From assembly GCA_028870845.1 (NCBI GenBank), contig JAGWOR010000029.1, forward strand, positions 1 to 33,466: a stretch of 33,466 bases of DNA. Direction: 5' to 3'. The notes beneath the pieces were generated by a model that saw only the letters and a list, made by a program, of their open reading frames with translations, ran no database searches and was not told the DNA's origin. The stretch comes from Gammaproteobacteria bacterium. GTDB lineage: Bacteria; Pseudomonadota; Gammaproteobacteria; Natronospirales; REEB76. Shown here piece by piece: positions 1 through 7,947 of the stretch. Positions within the stretch are counted from its first letter, which is position 1; the number at the start of each line of letters is the position of its first letter. The position numbers and the translations under genes were made by a program.

Positions 1-1215
1 GATTCCAGGGCCAACACCCGTGCCGTGGACAGCCTGCTCAACTATGAAACCGTGAAGTACTTCACCAACGAGGACTTCGAGGCCGGCCGTTACGACAAGG
101 AAATGGCCTCCTGGGAAAAGGAGGCACTCAAGACCCAGTACTCGCTTTCCACCCTGAACAGCGGCCAGGCTTTGATCATTGCCCTGGGCGTCACCGCCAT
201 GATGCTGCTGGCCGGTTATGAGGTGGTGCACGGGCGCATGACGCTGGGCGATTTCGTCATGGTCAATGCCTATATCGTTCAGCTGTTCATGCCGCTGAAT
301 TTCCTCGGCTTCGTGTACCGGGAGATGAAACGTTCGGTGGTGGACATGGAGCGCATGTTCGCGCTGCTGGAACGCCATACCCAGGTGGCGGACAAGCCGG
401 GAGCTCCCGTGTTGCGCATAAACAGGGGCGAGATCCGCTTCGAAAACCTACGCTTCGGATACAACCAGGACCGGGAAATCCTGCACGGTGTGAGCTTCCC
501 GGTCCCCGCGGGCTCCAAGGTGGCGGTGGTTGGGCCAAGCGGCGCCGGTAAATCCACGCTCGCGCGCCTATTGTTCAGATTCTATGACGCGGGCAGCGGA
601 CGCATCCTGATCGACGGCCAGGACATCAGGGACGTGACCCGCGACAGCCTGCGGCGCAACATCGGTATCGTCCCCCAGGACACAGTGCTGTTCAACGACA
701 CCATCTATTACAACATCGTCTATGGCCGGCCTGACGCCAGCCGTGCGGAAGTGGAGCAGGCCGCGGACATGGCGCACCTCAGGCAATTTATCGAAAAGCT
801 GCCTCAGGGTTATGAGACCACGGTTGGCGAGCGCGGACTGAAATTGTCCGGCGGTGAAAAACAGCGCGTGGCCATCGCCAGGGCCATCCTCAAAAACCCG
901 CCGATTCTGGTTTTCGACGAAGCCACCTCCAGCCTGGATTCCAACGCCGAGCAGGCGATTCTTGCCGCGCTGCGACAGCTGGCGGAGCACCGCACCAGTC
1001 TGGTTATCGCCCACCGCCTGTCGACCGTCGTGGACGCGGATGAAATCGTGGTGCTGGATCAGGGTGCGGTGGCGGAACGCGGCACACACCGCGAACTGTT
1101 GCGCAGCGGCGGCCTGTATGCCCAGCTCTGGGCCCTGCAGCAACGGGAAGCAGAGGAAAAAAAGAAGCAGGAATCCGAAAAGCCCGCACCGGCTTCATTT
1201 GCACTGCAAAGCTGA
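1..1215 (+). CDS. Atm1-type ABC exporter, C-terminal part (5' end outside window)
   Basis: This is a fused permease-ATPase ABC half-transporter of the Atm1/HMT1 type, which exports glutathione-linked or heavy-metal/Fe-S related compounds across the inner membrane. The reading frame is open from base 1, and the residues before the GTG at 25 (DSRANTRAVDSLLNYETVK) belong to the conserved family core, so that GTG is internal and the true start lies upstream. Counting from the GTG, two membrane segments fall near residues 48-98. The nucleotide-binding domain follows, with Walker A GPSGAGKST (170-178), signature LSGGEKQR (274-281), Walker B ILVFDEATSSLD (294-305) and the IAHR H-loop. The C-terminus ends in a Lys/Glu-rich tail. 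The family is certain; the substrate cannot be read from the sequence. Confidence 0.93.
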   Translation, partial: DSRANTRAVDSLLNYETVKYFTNEDFEAGRYDKEMASWEKEALKTQYSLSTLNSGQALIIALGVTAMMLLAGYEVVHGRMTLGDFVMVNAYIVQLFMPLNFLGFVYREMKRSVVDMERMFALLERHTQVADKPGAPVLRINRGEIRFENLRFGYNQDREILHGVSFPVPAGSKVAVVGPSGAGKSTLARLLFRFYDAGSGRILIDGQDIRDVTRDSLRRNIGIVPQDTVLFNDTIYYNIVYGRPDASRAEVEQAADMAHLRQFIEKLPQGYETTVGERGLKLSGGEKQRVAIARAILKNPPILVFDEATSSLDSNAEQAILAALRQLAEHRTSLVIAHRLSTVVDADEIVVLDQGAVAERGTHRELLRSGGLYAQLWALQQREAEEKKKQESEKPAPASFALQS

Positions 1216-1396
1216 TCAATAAAACCGATATTTATTTGATGGAGTCATTGCGATACGCAACCAACCGAACTATTTGATTGGCACGGCCACTGGCAACCGG
1301 AGCATAGTACAGAATATGTTGCCTACCCTCACCCCTTGCGGGAGAGGGAATAAGGTTTTAACAGGTGATCAGCAGAGTTGATGATTTGGCCTGTTC

Positions 1397-2242
1397 ATGA
1401 GCGCAACAATTCATAGCTCCAAAGCGGTGCTCATCACCGGCTGCTCCAGCGGCATCGGCCTGGCCACGGCACAGCTGCTGCAAAAGCGCGGCTGGCAAGC
1501 CATCGCCGGGGTGCGCAAATCCGGGGATGTGGAGCGGCTCACTCACATGGGCCTGCAGGCAGTACGGCTGAATATTGCCGATCCGGATTCCATTGCGAGC
1601 GCATTGAATGCAACCCTGACATTGACAGGCGGCCGACTGGATGCACTGGTGAACAATGCCGGCATCGCCATCCCCGGCGCGGTTGAGGATCTGTCACGGG
1701 AAATCCTGCAGCACCAGTTCGATACCAACCTGTTCGGCACCCTGGAACTCACCAACAGCATCCTGCCGGTCATGCGCCGGCAGGGCCACGGGCGCATCGT
1801 GATGATCAGCTCCATTCTCGGACGCGTGGCCATACCCTGGCGCGGCGCCTATGCCGCCAGCAAATTCGCCCTGGAAGCGCTCACCGACTCCCTGCGCATG
1901 GAGCTGCACGGCACCGGCATCCGGGTGAGTCTCATCTGCCCCGGCCCGGTGAAAAGTCACTTCCGGGACAACTCCCTTGCTAACTTCGACGAATACGTGG
2001 ATGCGGCTTCCAGTCCACACCGCGAGCGTTATGCGCTGCTCCGGGCCCAAACCGGGGAAAACAAGGACCGGACGCCGTTTACTGTTTCATCCGATGCAGT
2101 CGCCAGAGTAATTTCACGGCTGCTGGAGAGCGGCCATCCCAAGGCGCGTTATTACGTTACGGTCCCTGCCCATGCTTTGGCGCTGCTGCGCTGCATGCTG
2201 CCGGCCCGCTGGCTGGATGCCTTGCTCAGGAACATCGAATGA
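1397..2242 (+). CDS. short-chain dehydrogenase/reductase (SDR), classical type
   Basis: This is an NAD(P)-dependent oxidoreductase with a Rossmann fold, 281 residues long. Visible motifs are the cofactor loop TGCSSGIG (14-21), NNAG (86-89), the catalytic Ser at 138/139 in MISS, and YAASK with Tyr152 and Lys156. The PG motif after the active site (CPGPVKSHF) is also present. The roughly 30-residue extension beyond the core is hydrophobic, as in SDRs acting on lipophilic substrates. The gene stands alone between the exporter and the convergent argC, and the start is the first ATG of the conserved N-terminal strand. The substrate is unknown, and nothing links it to the arginine genes. Confidence 0.9.
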   Translation: MSATIHSSKAVLITGCSSGIGLATAQLLQKRGWQAIAGVRKSGDVERLTHMGLQAVRLNIADPDSIASALNATLTLTGGRLDALVNNAGIAIPGAVEDLSREILQHQFDTNLFGTLELTNSILPVMRRQGHGRIVMISSILGRVAIPWRGAYAASKFALEALTDSLRMELHGTGIRVSLICPGPVKSHFRDNSLANFDEYVDAASSPHRERYALLRAQTGENKDRTPFTVSSDAVARVISRLLESGHPKARYYVTVPAHALALLRCMLPARWLDALLRNIE

Positions 2243-2279
2243 TGCGCACACTCCTGATTGTGGTGTCGCCGCCAGACAA

Positions 2280-3350
2280 TTACGCCGGATAACAGCCCGC
2301 GGAATTTAATCCTGCGGTCTCGTTGAACCCCTGCGCAAGGTTCATGTTCTGAACCGCCTGCCCCGCCATCCCTTTCACCAGATTATCCAGCGCCGCCATC
2401 ACCACCACGCTGCCATTGCTTTCCTGGATGGCAAGGTCGCAGAAATTGCTGCCCACCACTGCTGCGATGCGCGGCGTTTGCTCCACCAGCCGCACGAAGG
2501 GCGCCTGCTGGTAAAAATTCTCATAGCGTGAACGCAGGCTGTCGGAATTCAGCTTCAGCGCCGCCGGGGGGTGCAGCTGGACGGTGGCGAAGATGCCGCG
2601 CACCAGCGGCGCCGAGTGCGGCACGAAGGCCAGGCTGTAACCAGCGGTTCTTTCAGTCTCCAGCATGCGAAGGATCTCCGCTTGGTGCTGGTGGCTGAGC
2701 ACCTTGTAGGCGCGGAAATCATTGGCGCGGGTGGGATGGTGCGTGGTCTCGCCGGGCGTGGCACCGGCACCGGATGAGCCGGTGGCGGCGCTCACGGCGA
2801 TGAACCCCAGGTCATTGAGTCCTGCCAGCGGCAGCAGGGCAAGCTGGATGGCGGTGGCGAAACAGCCGGGGCTGGCGATGCGCTTTGCGGTTTTGATCTT
2901 GTCTTTATGCCACTCCGGCAGACCATAAACAAACTTGCCCAGCGCCTGCGGATACGGATGGGATTTGCCATAGGCTTTTTCGAATTCAGAGCTGCTGTCG
3001 AGACGAAAATCGCCCGAGAGATCAATGAGCGTCAGCCGGCCTGTGAGACCGTGTATTTCCCAGGTCTGTTCCAGCTCCGGCAGCTGCTGGGCCAGTTCGA
3101 AGTGCGGCATGGCGGCGAATACCACGGGGTTTTCCGTCTGCGCAAATTCACCCCAATCCGGCTGCGCCTCGAAAACGCCGTCCGCCACGCCGCGCAGATT
3201 GGGATGTACGTTCCAGAACGGCTCGCCGGCATGCTTGCGCGAGACGCCGCGTAGGCTCTCCACCTGCGGGTGCTGAGACAGCAGCCGCAGCAATTCTCCG
3301 CCGCCATAGCCGGAACCGCCGAGAATGTAGATGCCGGCCTTGTTCGCCAT
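2280..3350 (-). CDS. argC: N-acyl-gamma-glutamyl-phosphate reductase (ArgC)
   Basis: ArgC reduces N-acylglutamyl phosphate to the semialdehyde with NADPH, the third step of ornithine synthesis. The protein has 356 residues. The nucleotide loop GGSGYGGGE (11-19) is followed by the catalytic cysteine in ASPGCFATA (Cys163), GSSGAGATPG (191-200) and the histidine region LSHQHQAEI (218-226). The glycine loop reads GYGGGE where most ArgC have GYTGxE, and the usual HLxPMxRG motif reads HSAPLVRG. Both suggest a divergent ArgC matched to this variant pathway. It is the last gene of the operon. Its ATG shares one base with the TAA stop of the P-loop gene, so the two are probably translationally coupled. 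Confidence 0.93.
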   Translation of the reverse strand: MANKAGIYILGGSGYGGGELLRLLSQHPQVESLRGVSRKHAGEPFWNVHPNLRGVADGVFEAQPDWGEFAQTENPVVFAAMPHFELAQQLPELEQTWEIHGLTGRLTLIDLSGDFRLDSSSEFEKAYGKSHPYPQALGKFVYGLPEWHKDKIKTAKRIASPGCFATAIQLALLPLAGLNDLGFIAVSAATGSSGAGATPGETTHHPTRANDFRAYKVLSHQHQAEILRMLETERTAGYSLAFVPHSAPLVRGIFATVQLHPPAALKLNSDSLRSRYENFYQQAPFVRLVEQTPRIAAVVGSNFCDLAIQESNGSVVVMAALDNLVKGMAGQAVQNMNLAQGFNETAGLNSAGCYPA

Positions 3351-4438
3351 TAGGCTTGAGGCACGGATGCAAGCGCAACATTCGCCGCCCGGCCGACGCC
3401 GCGTTCAGCCAGCCGTGCAAGCAGATAATCACCCAATGCTTTCGCATGGGTGCGTGCGTTGATGGCGGTCACGCCCACCTGCTGTTCTACAAAACGCACT
3501 CCCACCCGGTTATCCGTTGCCGGTCCGCTGATCACGTCCGCACGGATGCCGTAATCCTCCTGCAGATGCTGCACCCCTCCGGCAACGCCTACCGGATCGT
3601 TGGCGCAAAATACGAAGGCCGCGCTTAGCGCGCGCAGTTCAGGATCCGCTAGGATGGCCTGCACGCCGTAATCGCCCATGATGCCGTCACCGGTTTCAGC
3701 CACGATGACATCAAAATTGCGCTTGGAGAGTTCCGAGAATATTGTCTTGGCGACCTGCGGGGCGCTTTCAGGTCCGGTGCAGACGATACCGGCGTCGGTG
3801 AAATCCAGGGTGAGCTCGGCGCCGTAGTCGCGCATGCTCAAGGTATCGCGCATCAGTGACACGCCGGTGAGCTTGGCGCCGCCCACGCGATAGCCGGACA
3901 GCACCAGCCGCCGCACGATGGCGCAAGCGGCGGCGGTCTTGCCGGCGTTCATGCAGGTGCCGGCCACGTAGATTACCTTGCAGTCGGGAGCCAAGCCGTT
4001 GGAATGCAGCGCGCCCATGCGGATGTTTGCCGGCTCGCCGAGGCGTGACTGGAATTCCGGGTATACCAGCACCTGGCCCAGCACTTCGAACTCGAACGGC
4101 GGTCCCACATCCGGATTGTGGGAAACGCACTCGCCGATTACGCCGCCCATATTGAGGATATGCAGCTTCTGGCCCGGCGCCACACTTTTCGGCAGTACGC
4201 CTTCGTAGCCGTGCAGGGCGTTGCGGTGCCCGAGAGCCCCCACAATGATGTCGTCACCGTGGAGCACATTCATGCGCCCATGCACGTCCTCCAGCTGGTT
4301 GTAGCTGGATTTATCCCCGAGGATGCGTCCCGCCAGCACCGCGCCGTGTTCGGCGCGCACCGCATCGGTCAACGTGAGGCTGCGGTCGAGTCTCAGGTTG
4401 CGGGTGACCGAGGCGATCTTGTCGGCGCTGATTCTCAT
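3350..4438 (-). CDS. P-loop NTPase-like protein of unknown role inside the arginine operon
   Basis: I cannot assign a function. The 362-residue protein has two parts. Residues about 1-150 look beta-rich, with conserved-looking stretches such as VHGRMNVLHGDDIIVGALG and LNMGGVIGE. Residues about 153-345 form a SIMIBI-like P-loop domain, reminiscent of DUF1611 or dethiobiotin-synthetase (BioD) folds: Walker A GTCMNAGKT (160-168), a switch-like KLTG (189-192), DFTDAG (212-217), VIVAETGDGIMG (244-255) and CANDPVG (278-284). Its ATG overlaps the argG stop by four bases, and its stop overlaps the argC ATG by one. It is therefore expressed with the arginine enzymes and probably serves the same pathway. 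The operon lacks an N-acylglutamate synthase and a deacylase, so a missing acyl-transfer or deacylation step is the main hypothesis. A regulatory or unrelated NTPase role is also possible. Confidence 0.6.
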   Translation of the reverse strand: MRISADKIASVTRNLRLDRSLTLTDAVRAEHGAVLAGRILGDKSSYNQLEDVHGRMNVLHGDDIIVGALGHRNALHGYEGVLPKSVAPGQKLHILNMGGVIGECVSHNPDVGPPFEFEVLGQVLVYPEFQSRLGEPANIRMGALHSNGLAPDCKVIYVAGTCMNAGKTAAACAIVRRLVLSGYRVGGAKLTGVSLMRDTLSMRDYGAELTLDFTDAGIVCTGPESAPQVAKTIFSELSKRNFDVIVAETGDGIMGDYGVQAILADPELRALSAAFVFCANDPVGVAGGVQHLQEDYGIRADVISGPATDNRVGVRFVEQQVGVTAINARTHAKALGDYLLARLAERGVGRAANVALASVPQA

Positions 4439-5628
4439 TCATGCTCTCCCGCCCGCAGCGCCAGGATCTGCTGAACGCCGTAGAGTTTGGCAAAACCCGC
4501 AGCTTCCGCGCCGCTCCACAGCCTGTTGGCTTCGCCGTAGCTGGCGGTCTTGGCGTCCATCAGCGAATACGCTGAACGCACGCCGTTGACCGTGAAGCCG
4601 CGCGCATGCAGGCTGAGTTTCACATCGCCGCTGACCCGCTGCTGGCTGGAGTGCAGAAAAGCCTCCAGGTCACGGGCCAGCGGATCGAAAAAATGCCCCT
4701 CGTGCAGCAACTGGCCGTACAGATTGCCGAGCGTGTCTTTCCAGAACTGTTGTTTGCCGGTGAGCACCAGCTTCTCCAGTTCGCGGTGGGCGCCGATCAA
4801 CAGATGGGCCGCCGGCGCTTCGAAACCCACGCGCCCCTTGATGCCCAGGATGGTGTCGCCCAGATGCACGCCGCGGCCGATGCCATAGCTGCGTCCCAGG
4901 TCATTGAGATGCGCGATGAGCGCCACCGGATCCATGGCCCGGCCGTCCACCGCGGCTGGAACGCCCCGCTCAAACTCCAGCGTCAGGGATCGTATCGGCA
5001 ACTGTGCGCTGATCTCGCCGCCGGGAAACGCCGCTTCCGGCAGCGTGCTCCAGGAATCCAGCGTCTCACGACCGCCCACCGAGGTGCCCCACATGCCTTC
5101 GTTCACCGAATAGTGCTGGGTTTTTTCCGGGAATTCGAAGCCGTGCTTGCCCAGAAACGCGCGTTCCTCGGCGCGGCTCAGCGACAATGTGCGGATTGGC
5201 GTAATCAGCTTCAGTTCCGGAGCCAGCGCCGTAAACGCCACGTCGAAACGCACCTGGTCGTTGCCAGCCCCGGTGGAACCATGGGCCAGGGCGGTGGCAC
5301 CGATGCTTTTCGCCAGCGCCGCCACCGCGGCCGCCTGCGCCACGCGTTCCGCCGAAACGCTCAGCGGATAAAGATTGCCGCGCAGCACGTTGCCGTAGAC
5401 CAAATAGCGCAGATAGCGGTCAAACAGCTCGGCGCGCGCATCCACGGTGTGATGGGACTTGGCGCCCAGTTTGGGCGAGAGTTTCTCGATGCGCTGTAAT
5501 TCCACGGGGCTGAACCCGCCGGTGTTTACCGTGACAGTGGTGATTTCATAGCCCTGTTCGCGCAGATGCACCACGCAAAAGGAGGTGTCCAGACCGCCGG
5601 AAAATGCCAGCACTGCATGTTTTTTCAT
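4435..5628 (-). CDS. argG: argininosuccinate synthase
   Basis: ArgG joins citrulline and aspartate with ATP to give argininosuccinate. The protein has 397 residues, close to the usual 400 of the common type. The PP-loop AFSGGLDTS lies at residues 8-16, and the downstream HGSTGAGNDQVRF motif used for citrulline and ATP binding is present. The frame is open further upstream, but the ATG at 5628 gives MKKHAVLAFSGG, the normal N-terminus, and sits two bases past the argH stop. The four-base overlap with the P-loop gene downstream indicates tight co-translation. Confidence 0.96.
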   Translation of the reverse strand: MKKHAVLAFSGGLDTSFCVVHLREQGYEITTVTVNTGGFSPVELQRIEKLSPKLGAKSHHTVDARAELFDRYLRYLVYGNVLRGNLYPLSVSAERVAQAAAVAALAKSIGATALAHGSTGAGNDQVRFDVAFTALAPELKLITPIRTLSLSRAEERAFLGKHGFEFPEKTQHYSVNEGMWGTSVGGRETLDSWSTLPEAAFPGGEISAQLPIRSLTLEFERGVPAAVDGRAMDPVALIAHLNDLGRSYGIGRGVHLGDTILGIKGRVGFEAPAAHLLIGAHRELEKLVLTGKQQFWKDTLGNLYGQLLHEGHFFDPLARDLEAFLHSSQQRVSGDVKLSLHARGFTVNGVRSAYSLMDAKTASYGEANRLWSGAEAAGFAKLYGVQQILALRAGEHE

Positions 5629-5630
5629 GA

Positions 5631-7010
5631 TCAGGTTCCGCTCATTTTTGAGTTCCACACTTGGGATTCGCAGGCCTGCAGGCGTTTGCGGGTCTCGCCG
5701 ATCCAGTGCTTGAGCGCCGCACAATCCGCTGCGATCCGTTCCAGCCCCAGGTTGCCCACCCCACCCAGATGCGTGCATAGGGAGGCGCTGCGGTCGGGCT
5801 TGAAACTGCCATCCAGCAACTGCCTGGCCACCTGCTGGTAGGCATCCCGGAAGGGCATGCCTTCCTGCGCCAGGCGGGTGGCTTCCTGAGCCGCGTACAA
5901 ATCATCGCCGCATGCCGCACGCGCGCGCTTCTCATCCACCTGCAAATCGGGCATCAGACGCAGCAAAATATCCAGCAGCCCATAGGCTGTATCCAGGGAC
6001 ATAAACAGCGGCTGTTTCAGCAACTGCAAGTCGCGGTGATAGCCGGACGGCAGCCCGCCCGCCAGTTCCTGCAGCATCAGTGCATGCCCGCGCAATTCAC
6101 GGCAGCGGCCCCGTGCCAGTTCCAGTACGTCCGGGTTGCGCTTCTGCGGCATGATGGAGGAACCGGTGGTGAAGGCGTCCGGTAACTTCAAGTAACCCAA
6201 CTCCGGCATGCAGTACAGAGCCGCATCCCATAGGAACTTCTCCAGTACCAGGCCAATGGAAGCCAGGGCGTTCACCAGTGCCAGTTCGTGGCGGCCGCGG
6301 GAATTCATGACATCGGCCGGGCTGGTCTGCACTGCGGCAAACCCCAAGAGTGCGGCAACGTACTCACGGTCCAGCGGCAGCGGCGCGCCAAATCCGGCGG
6401 CCGCTCCCAGAGGACAGCGGTCCAGCCGGGCATACACGGACTGCAGTGCCTGCAGTTCCTCGGCGAGTCCCGCGGCGAACCCGCCCGCCCACAATCCAAA
6501 GCTTGAGGGCATGGCGCGGCGCAGATGCGTGTAACCCGGCAGCGGCAAATCTGCGTGCTGTTTCGCGAAACTGATGAATGCGTCCGCCAGCTGCGCGGTG
6601 CGCGCCGCCGTGTCCAGCAGCGCATCGCGCATGTACAGCCGCAGCGCCAGGATCACCTGGTCATTGCGGGAACGGCCCAGGTGAATGCGCCTACCGGCAT
6701 CTCCCAGTTGCTGGGTGAGCAGCGCCTCAATACAAGTATGGCAATCTTCCTGTTCGGGGTTGATACGGAGTTCCCCGCGCCCCGCCCGCGCCGCAATGCC
6801 TGACAGAGCCTGCGCCAGGGCGCCGGCATCACTCTCCGCAAGCAGGCCGGCGTGGGCGAGTGCCAGTGCGTGGGCGGCGCTGCCCAATGCGTCATATTTC
6901 AGCAGGCGTTGATCCAGCACTGGATCATCGCCCACGGTGAAGCGGTGGATAGCCTCGTCCAATGGCAGGCCTTTCTGCCAGAGTTGCGGATTTGCCTTGC
7001 CCTCGCTCAT
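5631..7010 (-). CDS. argH: argininosuccinate lyase
   Basis: ArgH splits argininosuccinate into arginine and fumarate, the final step. The protein has 459 residues, the normal family length. The fumarase/aspartase-superfamily signature GSSIMPQKRNPD, which carries the mobile catalytic serine loop, is present, as are HLGRSRNDQ and GYTHLRRAMP. The N-terminus (LWQKG, then FTVGDDPVLDQ) looks more like Bacteroidetes-type ArgH than the enterobacterial form; I judge this from memory, without an alignment. Its ATG overlaps the argB stop by four bases (ATGA). Confidence 0.95.
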   Translation of the reverse strand: MSEGKANPQLWQKGLPLDEAIHRFTVGDDPVLDQRLLKYDALGSAAHALALAHAGLLAESDAGALAQALSGIAARAGRGELRINPEQEDCHTCIEALLTQQLGDAGRRIHLGRSRNDQVILALRLYMRDALLDTAARTAQLADAFISFAKQHADLPLPGYTHLRRAMPSSFGLWAGGFAAGLAEELQALQSVYARLDRCPLGAAAGFGAPLPLDREYVAALLGFAAVQTSPADVMNSRGRHELALVNALASIGLVLEKFLWDAALYCMPELGYLKLPDAFTTGSSIMPQKRNPDVLELARGRCRELRGHALMLQELAGGLPSGYHRDLQLLKQPLFMSLDTAYGLLDILLRLMPDLQVDEKRARAACGDDLYAAQEATRLAQEGMPFRDAYQQVARQLLDGSFKPDRSASLCTHLGGVGNLGLERIAADCAALKHWIGETRKRLQACESQVWNSKMSGT

Positions 7011-7927
7011 GCGGCCTGTTCTTTGCTGCTGCTGGCCTGCGCCACCACCATGGTGCCGCTGCCCTGGTTGGTGAACACTTCGGCGAGCACCGCGTCCGGC
7101 AGGACGCCGCTCACCAGATGGGCGCTGCGCACTCCACCGTTAAGAGCGCGGCGCACCGCGGCCAGCTTGGGTCGCATGCCGCCGCTGACCCGGCCGCTTC
7201 TTTCCAGCTGCTCGGTCCCAGCCAGCGTGGTATAGGGCACCAGGCTGGAGGGCTGCGCCAGGTCCTCCAGCAAGCCCGGGACCTTGAGCAGGAAGAACAG
7301 CTTTTCGGCCTTGAGCGCCACGGCGATTTCGGCGGCCACCGTGTCGGCGTTGGTGTTGAAGACCTCGCCCTTGTCGTTGGCGGACAGCGGCGTGATCACC
7401 GGCACATAGCCGCCGTCCAGCAAATGGGTGATGAGCGCCGGATTGACGCGGTCAATGTCGCCCACCAGACCGAAATCCACGAACTCGATCTGGCCGGCGT
7501 CGTTCTTGATCTGCACCGGCTGGCGCTTGTGGGCGGACAGGATCTCGCCGTCCACCCCGCTCACGCCGCTCACCGGCAGGCCGGAGGCGCGCAGGTCAGC
7601 CAGCAGGTCGGTATGCACCGAGCCGGCCAGCACCATTTTGGCGGCCTCCAGCACCTGCTTGGTGGTCACGCGCCGTCCCGCGACTTTCTCCACCGGCAGC
7701 TCCAGGGATTCACACAAGGCGTCCAGGCCGCTGCCGCCGCCGTGCACGATCACCAGCTTGATGGAAAAACTCCACAGCACATTGAGTTCATCGCACACCG
7801 CACGGCGCACCGCGGGGTTTTCCAGCACCTCGCCGCCCAGCTTGAACACGAAGGTCTTGCCGCGGAAGGCGCGCACATACTGGGCGGCGGAACGCAAAGA
7901 TGCATAACTGTCGGGTGACATGGACAT
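7007..7927 (-). CDS. argB: N-acylglutamate kinase (ArgB)
   Basis: ArgB phosphorylates N-acetyl- or N-succinyl-glutamate. The amino-acid-kinase fold is shown by VFKLGGEVL near the N-terminus, VHGGGSGLDAL, the NTNADTVAAEIA nucleotide-binding motif and SGGMRPKL near the C-terminus. The protein has 306 residues and no fused acyltransferase domain, unlike the NAGS-kinase fusions of xanthomonads. The frame can be opened by a TTG at 7933, but the ATG at 7927 follows a GGGAG ribosome site by seven bases, and I chose it. The first 20 residues precede the kinase fold, as in the fusion-type kinases. It lies 20 bases after the carbamoyltransferase. Confidence 0.92.
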   Translation of the reverse strand: MSMSPDSYASLRSAAQYVRAFRGKTFVFKLGGEVLENPAVRRAVCDELNVLWSFSIKLVIVHGGGSGLDALCESLELPVEKVAGRRVTTKQVLEAAKMVLAGSVHTDLLADLRASGLPVSGVSGVDGEILSAHKRQPVQIKNDAGQIEFVDFGLVGDIDRVNPALITHLLDGGYVPVITPLSANDKGEVFNTNADTVAAEIAVALKAEKLFFLLKVPGLLEDLAQPSSLVPYTTLAGTEQLERSGRVSGGMRPKLAAVRRALNGGVRSAHLVSGVLPDAVLAEVFTNQGSGTMVVAQASSSKEQAA

Positions 7928-7947
7928 GGGCAAACTCCCTATCTAGA

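Noticed and set aside
1326-1348. CCCTCACCCC-TTGC-GGGAGAGGG imperfect hairpin between the exporter and SDR genes
   Set aside because: It is a poor stem without a T tail; possibly a worn interspersed repeat, but not enough to annotate.
3350-4438. dethiobiotin synthetase (bioD) or molybdopterin MobB
   Set aside because: The P-loop region is similar, but the 150-residue N-terminal domain, length and arginine-operon context do not fit either enzyme.
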